In this document: positions 1-6,518 of the stretch, piece after piece | Layout of the letters: every line of letters starts with the position of its first letter | Numbering within the stretch: position 1 is the first letter of the stretch | Assembly (NCBI GenBank): GCA_022361275.1 | Contig: JAKSBE010000258.1 | Span: forward strand, 1-33,957 | Length of the DNA: 33,957 nt | Reading direction: 5' to 3' | Origin: Kiloniellales bacterium | GTDB lineage: Bacteria > Pseudomonadota > Alphaproteobacteria > Kiloniellales > JAKSBE01 | Notes under the pieces: generated by a model | The model's input: only the letters and a program-made list of their open reading frames with translations | The model's database searches: none | What the model was told of the DNA's origin: nothing | Translations under genes and position numbers: made by a program

Positions 1-235
1 CATGCAAGGCGCGGGCCTCGGCCGTCAGCGCGTCGGGGTCGTTGGTGTCGCACTCGACGACCGCTTCCGCCAGTTCGAGCACGGGATGTCGCTGTCCCGG
101 TTCCGCGTGATCCTGGTAGAGCTGCGGACACCTGGTGACGAGGACGTAGCGATGCCCGAGCTCCCGGATCTTGCGCGGCAGCAGGATGCCGGACGAATAG
201 CACCAGCTTTCGACCATCAGCAGGGTCTTCACCAT
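1..235 (-). CDS. Probable ATP-grasp ligase, N-terminal part only (runs off window)
   Basis: Reading leftward from an ATG at 235 the frame is open to the window edge, giving 78 residues. It starts MVKTLLMVESWCYSSGILLP and continues with HPVLELAEAVVECDTNDPDA. A short beta strand, a YSSG turn and a later ECDTNDPDAL segment resemble the N-terminal lobe of ATP-grasp carboxylate-amine ligases. The ATP-binding and catalytic lobes lie outside the window, so the family call rests on the start alone. The ATG overlaps the 3' end of the nicotianamine-synthase-like gene by 7 bp, so the two are translationally coupled. If the call is right, the ligase could join an amino acid to, or build on, the product of that enzyme; this is inference. 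Confidence 0.5.
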   Translation of the reverse strand, partial: MVKTLLMVESWCYSSGILLPRKIRELGHRYVLVTRCPQLYQDHAEPGQRHPVLELAEAVVECDTNDPDALTAEARALH

Positions 236-1119
236 GATCCCACCTTCGCCTGCCTGCGCGCGACGATCACGGAGTTGATGATGTGGTTATGCGGATGGAC
301 GGTCACTTCCGGCTCGAAACCCGGGAGCTCGGTCTCGTCGATCGTCGGGTAGAGAAGGCTTCTCAACTTGTGGGCCGAGCGCACGAGCAGGTAGGCGCCG
401 GCGCTCATCCGCTCCGCCATCGTTTCGACGATCCGCCGCTTCTGCGCCGTCGACGCGCCGACCAGCGAGGCGAGGACCGCCACGTCGTGTTCGCCGTAGC
501 CGGTGTGTTGCAGGGCGTCCTCGGAGGCGAAGTCGATGTCCTGGATGCCGAGCCTTTCCGTCACGCGCCGGGCCAGCGCCACGGCCTCGGGATCGCGGTC
601 CAGGACGACCACCGAGAAACCATGGTCGCGGGCCATCAGGAGCGCGCTCAGCGGCAAGGGACCGCCGCCGACGAAGACCGCACGCCGGCAACGGCGGCCC
701 TGGCAGAGGTCGAGCGCCTGGACCTCCAGACGGGCGAGAGCCTGGTAGTTCCGGAAGTAGGGGAAGCGCATCAGTTCAAGCCCGGGATCCTCGGCCGCGA
801 GCAGTTGCAAGGCCCAGTGTCGTTCGAGCTCCGTTTCGCCTTTCGCGCAAAGCGCCCGAAGCCCTGGCAGGATCGGCCGCACCGTTCTCGACTTCAGTAT
901 GCGCCGGCACTCAAGCTCATCCAGCGCCTCGGTCGAAAGCGAAACCAGGTTCTCGAAGAGCCTGTTTACGGGCGACGAAGGGCGAAAATCCTCGAGATCC
1001 TGCAGACAGCGGTGAAGGGCGACGATCCGGTTCTCCCTCGCCTCTCCATCCGTCGATCCGTCTGCTCCGGCCACATCGGCGACCTCGCCGTCGTCGCGTA
1101 TTGCCCCTTCCCGAACCAA
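229..1119 (-). CDS. Nicotianamine synthase-like (CntL family) aminobutyryltransferase
   Basis: About 296 residues. The N-terminal helical part contains the family-like stretch SPVNRLFENLVSL. The Rossmann part carries FVGGGPLPLSALLMA, the S-adenosylmethionine-binding motif of nicotianamine synthases (usually VGSGPLPLT), followed by VVVLDRDPEAVALAR; later comes LLYPTID. The family transfers the aminobutyrate arm of SAM to an amino group. Plant enzymes make nicotianamine; bacterial CntL makes the precursor of staphylopine or pseudopaline, which scavenge zinc and nickel. A GTG at 1140 is possible as start, but a strong AAGGAGGT lies inside that reading and sits 6 nt before a TTG at 1119, so I prefer the TTG. 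The gene overlaps the downstream ATP-grasp-like gene. A Zur-like palindrome lies about 160 bp upstream. Confidence 0.8.
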   Translation of the reverse strand: MVREGAIRDDGEVADVAGADGSTDGEARENRIVALHRCLQDLEDFRPSSPVNRLFENLVSLSTEALDELECRRILKSRTVRPILPGLRALCAKGETELERHWALQLLAAEDPGLELMRFPYFRNYQALARLEVQALDLCQGRRCRRAVFVGGGPLPLSALLMARDHGFSVVVLDRDPEAVALARRVTERLGIQDIDFASEDALQHTGYGEHDVAVLASLVGASTAQKRRIVETMAERMSAGAYLLVRSAHKLRSLLYPTIDETELPGFEPEVTVHPHNHIINSVIVARRQAKVGSW

Positions 1120-1281
1120 GATCCGACCTCCTTGCTCCACTCCTACGGTCTGCCGGCGACTGGGACTGGCGGACCGAAACCCCTCCTTCGAGATGGCCCA
1201 TCCCCAAGCGGCAAGCTGAATTTAGTCTCCTTATACCCGTAAAGATAGAGCAGAATGATAACTATTTCTAGTATAATATGA

Positions 1282-1300
1282 TACATTATAACATAATGTA
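1282..1300 (-). promoter_or_regulatory. Zur-like operator
   Basis: TACATTATAACATAATGTA is a perfect inverted repeat (8-bp arms, 3-bp centre) in a short AT-rich patch, 1250-1300, within otherwise GC-rich DNA. Its size and TTATAA-type core resemble proteobacterial Zur boxes. It lies upstream of the nicotianamine-synthase-like gene, the kind of gene Zur controls elsewhere (e.g. the pseudopaline operon). Assignment to Zur rather than another Fur-family regulator is inferred. Confidence 0.6.
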
Positions 1301-1750
1301 GCGGCAACCGCGAAAGATGGCGGCCGACGTGAAGCGCGAGAGAGTAGACTCGGCTTTTGCCGCCGAAAACGGCTTAGCCAAATCACCCGCCAAGCATCCC
1401 AGAGGTCGGGAAACCTATAGCTTTGGCAGGGTCACCTTAGCGTGTCTCCCGGGACTTCAGGCCTTGCGCAGGTTGTTCACGCGACCGCGCCAGAAATCGC
1501 CGACGCGGAAGACCCCAATCCCCGACGGCCGAGCCCTTCCGGTCGAGCGCCGACATTCCGTTTGAACTGTTTTGATATTTGATATATCAAAATGCGAAGA
1601 ATGCCTTGTCGCTGCGCGGCGGTTCGGATTCGGGCCGCGCCGAACAGGGCCGGTTGGGAGGAAAGCCATTGCCCGCAACCCCCTACGTCACGCGCGATGC
1701 CCGAGGCATCCGGAGGCGAAATCGAGCGAAGCTTCCGACTCGGCGTTCCG
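1301..1750. other. Intergenic stretch without a supportable gene
   Basis: From the Zur-like box to the first recognisable gene fragment at about 1752 I find no reading frame with a family signature or a convincing ribosome binding site. It contains the inverted repeat at 1570-1592. A minus-strand frame ending near 1457 (FRVGDFWRGRVNNLRKA) looks like a protein C-terminus but I cannot assign it. The stretch adjoins rearranged gene scraps and is probably itself residue of rearrangement. Confidence 0.5.
1570..1592. repeat. AT-rich inverted repeat, possible orphan operator
   Basis: TTTTGATAT and ATATCAAAA are perfect 9-bp arms around a 5-bp centre, with a nested perfect palindrome TTGATATATCAA at 1579-1590. 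The symmetry suits a dimeric repressor site of GntR or similar type. The frames downstream are broken fragments, so the promoter it may have served seems orphaned. No T-tract follows that would favour a terminator. Confidence 0.35.
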
Positions 1751-1751
1751 C

Positions 1752-1922
1752 GTCGGCCACAACGCCTTGGCACGGTCCAAGGACGTGTTCCGCCGGGCCG
1801 AGGCCGTGCTGCCCGGCGGGACAACGCGCGTCACGGTCCGGCGCGACCCCACGCCGATCTACATGGCGCAGGGCAGCGGAGCCTGGCTGACCGACCTCGA
1901 CGGAAACCGTTATCTCGACCTT
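1752..1922 (+). pseudogene. N-terminal fragment of a class-III (GSA-type) aminotransferase
   Basis: The frame contains LARSKDVFRRAEAVLPGG, TTRVTVRRDPTPIYMAQG and GAWLTDLDGNRYLDL. This is the typical N-terminus of glutamate-1-semialdehyde-aminomutase-like class-III aminotransferases (LPGG, then PIY..G.GAWLTD.DGN.YLD). Homology stops abruptly after YLDL at about 1922 and the frame continues directly into a different enzyme family. Roughly the first 55 residues of a family of about 430 remain; the PLP-binding lysine region is absent, so no activity is expected. Confidence 0.7.
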
Positions 1923-2135
1923 TCGCTGGGCGTTTCCGGCGCCCTGTCCGGCAAGGGCTCGCTCGGCCATCTGACGCGGCCGATCCTTGCCGAGGCAGAC
2001 CTGGTTTTCCTCATCGGCACGCGCACCAATCAGAACGGAACCGACAGTTGGCAGTGGCTGCTGACGCCGGAGACCACCGTAGTGGCCGATGCCAGCTCCT
2101 CCTCCATGTGGACGGCGTCCTGCCTCACGTCCCTG
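1923..2135 (+). pseudogene. Internal fragments of a thiamine-diphosphate enzyme (acetolactate-synthase-like)
   Basis: In the same frame as the aminotransferase fragment come SLGVSGALSGKGSLGHLTRP and ADLVFLIGTRTNQNGTDSW, characteristic of the central domain of acetolactate-synthase-like ThDP enzymes. TTVVADASSSSMWTASCLTS follows; it resembles the VADASYSSIW region that begins the C-terminal ThDP-binding domain. The link between the two blocks is missing, so at least one internal deletion has occurred. Neither the N-terminus nor the rest of the ThDP-binding domain is present. It is joined in frame, without a stop, to the preceding fragment. Confidence 0.65.
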
Positions 2136-2185
2136 GCGCCTGAAGCCGGCCAAGAAGAAGTTCAAGCGCTACCCGAAAGGACGCA

Positions 2186-2386
2186 ACCGTCAAACGCTTC
2201 CACTACGACGATCACGAGCAACTCAGACAGCGCCTCGACGACTTCATCGCCGCATATAGCTACGCCAAACGACTCAAGACCCTAAAGGGCCTAACCCCTC
2301 ACGAGTTCATCTGCAAACAGTGGACAGACGACCAAGACAGATTCACACTCAATCCAATCCATCAAATGACGGGACCAAACGCCTAG
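2186..2386 (+). mobile_element. 3' end of an IS481-type transposase (remnant)
   Basis: An open frame of 66 residues ends at the TAG at 2384. It contains FHYDDHEQLRQRLDDFIAAY, AKRLKTLKGLTPHEFICKQW and DRFTLNPIHQMTGPNA. This is the C-terminal end of the integrase core of IS481-family transposases (…RLKTL.GLTP.E.IC..W…NP.HQMPG.N). The catalytic D, D and E residues would lie upstream and are gone. Its stop codon interlocks with the stop codon of the convergent fecR-like gene, which may mark the insertion edge. I could not identify terminal inverted repeats. Confidence 0.75.
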
Positions 2387-3375
2387 CGCGCGGGATCGGC
2401 GTCGACGAGGACGAGCAGATCGCTCAGGCGGTACAGCCGCAGCGGCAGCGTCCGCTCGATCGTCTCGAGCGTGACGTCGCTGTCCGCGACGGCGAAGGCG
2501 CCGGTGACGGGGAGGGAGGCGAGCCCGCCGTCGATGATCACGATACGGCCCGGCCGATAGCGCTCCAGCTCCGCGAGAACCTCGCCCAGCGGCCGGTTGT
2601 CGAAGACCAGACGCCCGCGCCGCCAGGCGAGGGCCCTGCGCGCGTCGGCCGGCGCCACCCGGCCGACCCCGGCGTCGGTGATCCGGACGCCCTGGCCGGC
2701 CGCGACCACCGCCGCCGCCCGGCCGGGGCCCGAGACCGCGACCTTGCTTTCGGTCACGATCACCTCGACGGCGCCTTCTCTGTGCCGGACCGAGAAGGCG
2801 GTGCCGAGGGCCTCGATCCGGCCGCCCGCGGCCTCGACGACGAAGGGGCGCGCCGCGTCCTTCGCGACCTCGAAGTAGGCTTCGCCGCCGTGCAGCGCGA
2901 TCCGGCGGCTGCCGGCCGTGAAGTCCGCCGAGAGGGCGGTGGCGGTGTTCAGATGCGCCGTGGAGCCGTCCTCCAGGGTGACCCTGCGTTGCTCTCCCGC
3001 CCCGGTCCGATGGTCGGCGAGGAGGCCCGTCGGGGTCAGCGCGTAGGCGCCGACGCCTACGGCGGCCGCGACCGAGGCGGCGGCGGCCATCCGGCGGAGG
3101 GCGCGCCGGCGGCCGGGCGCCTTCGGTCCGGTCCTTGCGCGCAAGGCACGGTCGGCGCCCCTCCGGCCAGCCGCGCGGCGGCCGATCCGGTCGCCGATCC
3201 GGTCGAGGCCGCCCCAGAGCCGTTCCATCTCCCGGTAGGCCTCGGCATGGGCCGGGTCGGCGTCGCGCCAGGCCGCGAAGGCCGCCCGGTCGCCGTCGGA
3301 TACCGCGTCGTCTCGCAGGCGCACGAACCATTCGGCGGCCGCGTCCTTCGCTGGTGATCCTTGCCCTTCGTGCAT
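2383..3375 (-). CDS. FecR-family transmembrane anti-sigma/signal transducer (intact copy)
   Basis: 330 residues from the ATG at 3375, with AGGA 8-9 nt upstream; the length and start match the paralogous remnant near 24262. Residues 10-60 form the DUF4880 sigma-binding domain with conserved tryptophans (AEWFVRL, AAWRDADPAHAEAY, ERLWGGLDRI). A single membrane segment spans about 95-115. The periplasmic FecR domain follows (RVTLEDGSTAHLNTATAL, GEAYFEVAKDAARPF, EALGTAFSVR), then a C-terminal domain with LAELERYRPGRIVIIDGGL and VTLETIERTLPLRLYRL. Such proteins sit in the inner membrane and relay TonB-receptor occupancy to a FecI-type sigma factor. Its own neighbouring fecI is destroyed, while an intact fecI and receptor lie near 21-25 kb with a broken fecR. 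Complete and probably functional. Confidence 0.88.
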   Translation of the reverse strand: MHEGQGSPAKDAAAEWFVRLRDDAVSDGDRAAFAAWRDADPAHAEAYREMERLWGGLDRIGDRIGRRAAGRRGADRALRARTGPKAPGRRRALRRMAAAASVAAAVGVGAYALTPTGLLADHRTGAGEQRRVTLEDGSTAHLNTATALSADFTAGSRRIALHGGEAYFEVAKDAARPFVVEAAGGRIEALGTAFSVRHREGAVEVIVTESKVAVSGPGRAAAVVAAGQGVRITDAGVGRVAPADARRALAWRRGRLVFDNRPLGEVLAELERYRPGRIVIIDGGLASLPVTGAFAVADSDVTLETIERTLPLRLYRLSDLLVLVDADPAR

Positions 3376-3446
3376 CCGGAAATCCTGCCCGTCGGAGGGT
3401 GGCCGGGTCACTTGAATCCAACAATCCGCGTGCCCTTCGTCCGGCC

Positions 3447-3461
3447 TCCTATCGCATAGGA
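3447..3461 (-). promoter_or_regulatory. Inverted repeat conserved between fecI and fecR (copy 1)
   Basis: TCCTATCGCATAGGA is a perfect 6-3-6 inverted repeat between the fecI remnant and the intact fecR. The identical 15-mer occurs in the same position between fecI and fecR at 24354-24368, with partial similarity on both sides. It may be a transcript hairpin or part of a promoter used by the cognate ECF sigma factor. Confidence 0.45.
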
Positions 3462-3508
3462 CGCAATCGGGCAACGACGCCATTACTCGCTCACTGCCCT
3501 CGCGATCC

Positions 3509-3628
3509 TCAGTCCTCGGAAAGCCGGTCGCGGCAGTGCGGCAGCGCCCGCATCATATGCACCATGACGGTGCTCTTCGAAAGGCCGAGCCGCTCGGCGA
3601 TCGCCCGTTCCAGGCGGCGCAACTTCTC
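3509..3628 (-). pseudogene. Truncated fecI-type ECF sigma factor remnant
   Basis: The frame reads KLRRLERAIAERLGLSKS, then TVMVHMMRALPHCRDRLSED and stop. Aligned with the intact paralogue at 24415-24918, LRRLERAI is joined directly to the ARLG..K.TVMVHMMRAL helix-turn-helix; the intervening segment of about 25 residues (DELPPRQREVILLHKFEGLS) is deleted. The whole N-terminal half, including sigma region 2, is also missing. The remnant begins about 40 bp after a Fur box, so the deletion removed the start and kept the promoter. It cannot bind core polymerase through region 2 and is not expected to work. Confidence 0.85.
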
Positions 3629-3665
3629 CTTTAGGAACGCGCCACCCAACCGCACAAAAAATATT

Positions 3666-3687
3666 GAGAATGCTTCTGATTCGCATT
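3666..3687 (-). promoter_or_regulatory. Fur box (upstream of fecI remnant)
   Basis: The plus-strand sequence has GAGAATGC, then TTCTG, then ATTCGCATT; read leftward it is AATGCGAATCAGAAGCATTC, a typical interleaved Fur-binding sequence. It shares the pattern GAGAATGCNTCTNNTTCGCA with the box before the TonB receptor at 23735. It would have given iron control of the now broken fecI. Confidence 0.65.
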
Positions 3688-3805
3688 GACAGGATGTTGA
3701 GATAGGGCAAGATTCCAAGGTACCGGCTCAACGTCGTCATTCGACGATTACCCCAGTCGGGCAAAGGCTCTAAAGGGCGAAGATTTGTCTTGAGTGAGTC
3801 CTGTC

Positions 3806-4432
3806 ATGAATAATCCCGCCGTACCCACTCTCGGCCGAACGGCGCATGGCGGCACGAGTGCTTGGCAGTCGATCAACACGCGCCGTTCCGTCCCGCCGGC
3901 CTTTTTGAACGGGCCTGGGCCTTCGCGTGACGAACTTCTTGAGATGCTTGGTGCGGCGTCGCGTGCGCCGGACCACGGCATGCTGGTACCCTGGCGTTTC
4001 ATCATCGTCGACGCAGAGAGAGCGACATCGCTTTGCGACCGGCTGTGCGACGCATTTGTCGAGGCAGAGGCCAGCTCGGACGCAGGCGCGATTTCCAAGA
4101 TGACCGCGCGCCTGAGGACCTGGTTGATCGGACCTCCCTCGATCGTGTTTCTCGTCTCTTGTCCAAACACCGGTGCAAGCATTCCGGAATGCGAACAAGT
4201 CTTCGCGGCCGGCGCCGTCGCGACGACATTGCTTCACGCGGTCGCGGCGCGTGGCTTCGGTACGATATGGCTGACCGGCTGGCCTGCATATGCGCCGCAG
4301 GCCCATGAGATTCTGGGTGTGAAACCGGGCGAGACGGTCGTGGGATTGTTCCCGATCGGCAAGCCGATGAAGCGTCCTGCCGAGCGTCCCCGTCCACGGG
4401 TCGAAGATCTCCTGACCGAATGGCCGGGCTGA
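3806..4432 (+). CDS. Nitroreductase-family FMN oxidoreductase
   Basis: 208 residues from ATG 3806; an in-frame GTG at 3794 would add four. The pattern is that of small YdjA-type nitroreductases: INTRRSVPPAF near the N-terminus (phosphate-binding arginines), LGAASRAPDHGMLVPWRFII (FMN-site region), FAAGAVATTLLHAVAARG, GTIWLTGWPAYAPQ, LGVKPGETVVGLFPIG. These enzymes use NAD(P)H and FMN to reduce nitro groups, quinones or, in some cases, ferric chelates. It lies between a Fur-boxed fecI remnant and a siderophore importer, so a part in reductive iron release is possible but only inferred. No iron box is visible immediately upstream on this strand. Confidence 0.8.
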   Translation: MNNPAVPTLGRTAHGGTSAWQSINTRRSVPPAFLNGPGPSRDELLEMLGAASRAPDHGMLVPWRFIIVDAERATSLCDRLCDAFVEAEASSDAGAISKMTARLRTWLIGPPSIVFLVSCPNTGASIPECEQVFAAGAVATTLLHAVAARGFGTIWLTGWPAYAPQAHEILGVKPGETVVGLFPIGKPMKRPAERPRPRVEDLLTEWPG

Positions 4433-4436
4433 TCGC

Positions 4437-4786
4437 GCGCGACGGCGATCGTACCGCGCTCAAGGGCTCTCGCATCCCACCGGTCAATCCCGCGCAGGCT
4501 CATGGCGTATTGGCCGCGCGATCGCCGGGCGCTTCGCCTGGGCGGGTTCCATAGCGGGAATCGCGCCGACGCTTTCGAAGACGATGTCCGCTTCGAGGGG
4601 TGCAAGGTCGAGGATTATGCGGTATTCGGTCCCGTCGGCAGCTTCGCATGGGAGTCTCGGAAGCCGTTGATCGAAGTCGAAAACCTCTCCGACGCCCACG
4701 ACCCCAGCGTCTATGGGCCGCTTCTGCGCGACTCCGACAACACCGGCCGTGTCAGTGCCTCGGGCGCAGGGTTCAAGGTCTCCTAG
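4437..4786 (+). pseudogene. Frameshifted C-terminal remnant of a TonB-dependent receptor
   Basis: The 3' part reads LRLGGFHSGNRADAFEDDV, then FEGCKVEDYAVFGPVGSF, VENLSDAHDPSVYGPLLRD and a stop at 4784. It parallels the end of the intact receptor at 21225-23681 (LRLQALYSGNRDDAFDDGV, GGRKVEDYTVVD, GVENLLNNQYHTVFGQLLR). In another frame just before, at about 4437-4500, GDRTALKGSRIPPVNP matches SDRDIALDSFRIPPIKL of that receptor, so a frameshift near 4500 separates the blocks. The terminal aromatic residue is also lost. Plug and most of the barrel are absent. It has the same orientation as, and abuts, the ABC importer, suggesting a former receptor-importer operon. Confidence 0.82.
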
Positions 4787-4809
4787 AGCATCGAATGGTA
4801 GACGGCGGC

Positions 4810-5622
4810 ATGATCGCGCTGGAAGGCATCGAACTCGGCTTCGATATCGGCGGGCGTACCATCATCCACGACGTGACCTGTCGGCTCCGCAGAGGAGGGA
4901 TTCTCGCTCTTGTCGGCCCCAACGGATCTGGCAAGAGCACGCTGATGCGCGTTCTCACGCGGCTGGAAGCGCCGACAAGGGGACGGCTGGTCGTGAACGG
5001 GCAAGCCGCGGCTGCCTTCACTGCGCGCGAGATGGGACGGCTTGTCGCCTTCCTGCCGCAGGATATGCAGGCGCCGCCGGCGCTCAGCGTGCGCGACCTC
5101 GTCGCTTGCGGGCGCTATCCTCATCGCGCAGCCTGGCGGCGCGAGAGCGAGGCGGACCGGCGGGCCGTCGCCGAGGCTATCCAGGCCGCCGACCTGGCCT
5201 CGCTGTCCGAGCGGCCGGTGGGGGGCCTGTCGGGCGGCGAGCGCCAGCGGGCGCTGATCGCCATGGCTTTGGCGCAAGACACCGGCATCCTGATGCTGGA
5301 CGAGCCGACGACCTATCTGGATTTGCGTTTCCAACTGCAGATCCTCGATCTCGTGCGTCGCCTCAACCAGGAATGGGGCTTGACCGTTTGCTGGGTGCTC
5401 CACGACCTCAACCAGGCGGCCGCCTACAGCGACGAAGTGCTTGTCATGGCGAACGGCCGCTCCGTCGCCACGGGCCCACCTGACGAGGTGCTGACGCAGG
5501 ACCTGATCCGGGACATCTTCGATGTCGAGACGGTGCGGCTGTCCCATCCTCTGAGCGGTCGGGCGATCACGGTCCCTGCGCAATTCCCAGGCCGCTCCTC
5601 CGAACTGCGAGAGACCTCATGA
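4810..5622 (+). CDS. Siderophore ABC importer, ATP-binding subunit (FecE/FhuC type)
   Basis: 270 residues from ATG 4810, chosen because MIALEGIELGF matches the usual family start; ATG 4795 is an alternative. Walker A GPNGSGKST is at residues 36-44, followed by a Q-loop (FLPQDM), signature LSGGERQR, Walker B ILMLDEPTTYLDL and the switch histidine in WVLHDLNQA. CGRYPHRAAWRRES is typical of iron-chelate importers. It powers import of a ferric siderophore with the two overlapping downstream genes. Its stop overlaps the next start (ATGA). Facing the sbn operon, it is the best candidate for inner-membrane import of the siderophore made there. No Fur box is visible directly upstream; the promoter may have been disturbed by receptor decay. 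Confidence 0.9.
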   Translation: MIALEGIELGFDIGGRTIIHDVTCRLRRGGILALVGPNGSGKSTLMRVLTRLEAPTRGRLVVNGQAAAAFTAREMGRLVAFLPQDMQAPPALSVRDLVACGRYPHRAAWRRESEADRRAVAEAIQAADLASLSERPVGGLSGGERQRALIAMALAQDTGILMLDEPTTYLDLRFQLQILDLVRRLNQEWGLTVCWVLHDLNQAAAYSDEVLVMANGRSVATGPPDEVLTQDLIRDIFDVETVRLSHPLSGRAITVPAQFPGRSSELRETS

Positions 5623-6518
5623 CGGCCTTGACACGGAGGCGGCTTCTGGCCGTAGCGGGCGCTCTCCCCCTTGCAGGGGCGACCGATTCCTGGGCCGCCG
5701 ATCCGAGGATCGTCGCCCTGGAATGGCGCTATGCAGACCATGCGCGTTCGCTGGGTATTCTCCCGGTCGGCGTCGCGGATCTGGCCCAATACCTCCGGCA
5801 GGCCTCCGTCGACACTGCGACGCTACGTGCCGCAGGGACACTGGACATGGGCCGGAGACAGGAACCCTCCATCGAGGCTGTCATTGACGCCCGGCCGAGC
5901 CTGATTCTCGGTGTAGACTTTCGACACAGGCGCATCGGGCCCCAACTCGCGGCAATCGCCGAGACGATCCTGTTCGACTATACGCAGACCGGCCGGAAGG
6001 ATGCGGATCAGCTTGCCCTGATGCTTGCGGAACTGGACGAGCTCGCCGGGCGGGCCGGCCGCAAGACACAGGCCGTCGCCGCGGTCGAGGCTTTCGACCT
6101 CGAACTCGGGCGCCTGGCCGGCGCGCTCGCGTCGAGGGGGCTTGCCGGCGACCCGATCGTCTTCGCGCAGTTTCCAAGGGGCGTGAATGCGGTGCGTCTG
6201 TTCACCGCCGCTTCGCTGCCCGGCCGCCTGCTGTCGCGGCTCGGCCTGAAACCCGCCTGGGACGGACCGTCGGAAGGCTTCGGTTTCACGACGGTCGGTC
6301 CGGAGCGCCTGCTTGCGCTCGGAGACGTCCACTTCCTCGGCGTCGCCGTCGGCGACGACAACAGCTACGCGCGTCTCGCGGAGAATCCGCTCTGGCGCGC
6401 CTTGCCCTTCGTCAGGGCCGGCAAGTTCCATGTGTTGGCCGATGTCGTCTGGCCGTTCGGCGGCCTGCCGGCCGCCCTGTCCTTTTCGGGATCGGTGGTC
6501 GAGGCCCTTGCAAGGTGA
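5619..6518 (+). CDS. Siderophore-binding periplasmic protein (FhuD type)
   Basis: 299 residues. The N-terminus TRRRLLAVAGALPLAGA has paired arginines before a hydrophobic stretch, a Tat-like or Sec signal peptide, with cleavage likely near AWA. The body has the single-helix-linked fold of FhuD/FecB proteins: ARSLGILPVGVADL, EAVIDARPSLIL, ETILFDYTQTGRKDADQL, LAENPLWRALPFVRAGKFH and VVWPFGGLPAALSF. It delivers the ferric complex to the membrane permease. Translation is coupled at both ends, by ATGA with the ATPase gene and GTGA with the permease gene. Confidence 0.88.
   Translation: MTALTRRRLLAVAGALPLAGATDSWAADPRIVALEWRYADHARSLGILPVGVADLAQYLRQASVDTATLRAAGTLDMGRRQEPSIEAVIDARPSLILGVDFRHRRIGPQLAAIAETILFDYTQTGRKDADQLALMLAELDELAGRAGRKTQAVAAVEAFDLELGRLAGALASRGLAGDPIVFAQFPRGVNAVRLFTAASLPGRLLSRLGLKPAWDGPSEGFGFTTVGPERLLALGDVHFLGVAVGDDNSYARLAENPLWRALPFVRAGKFHVLADVVWPFGGLPAALSFSGSVVEALAR

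Noticed and set aside
283-1242. Long plus-strand open frame opposite the nicotianamine-synthase-like gene
   Set aside because: It is the high-GC mirror of the minus-strand gene, with low-complexity Arg/Gly/Ala composition and no family motif.
2320-3357. Long plus-strand open frame opposite fecR
   Set aside because: Shadow frame; the minus strand carries clear FecR domains.
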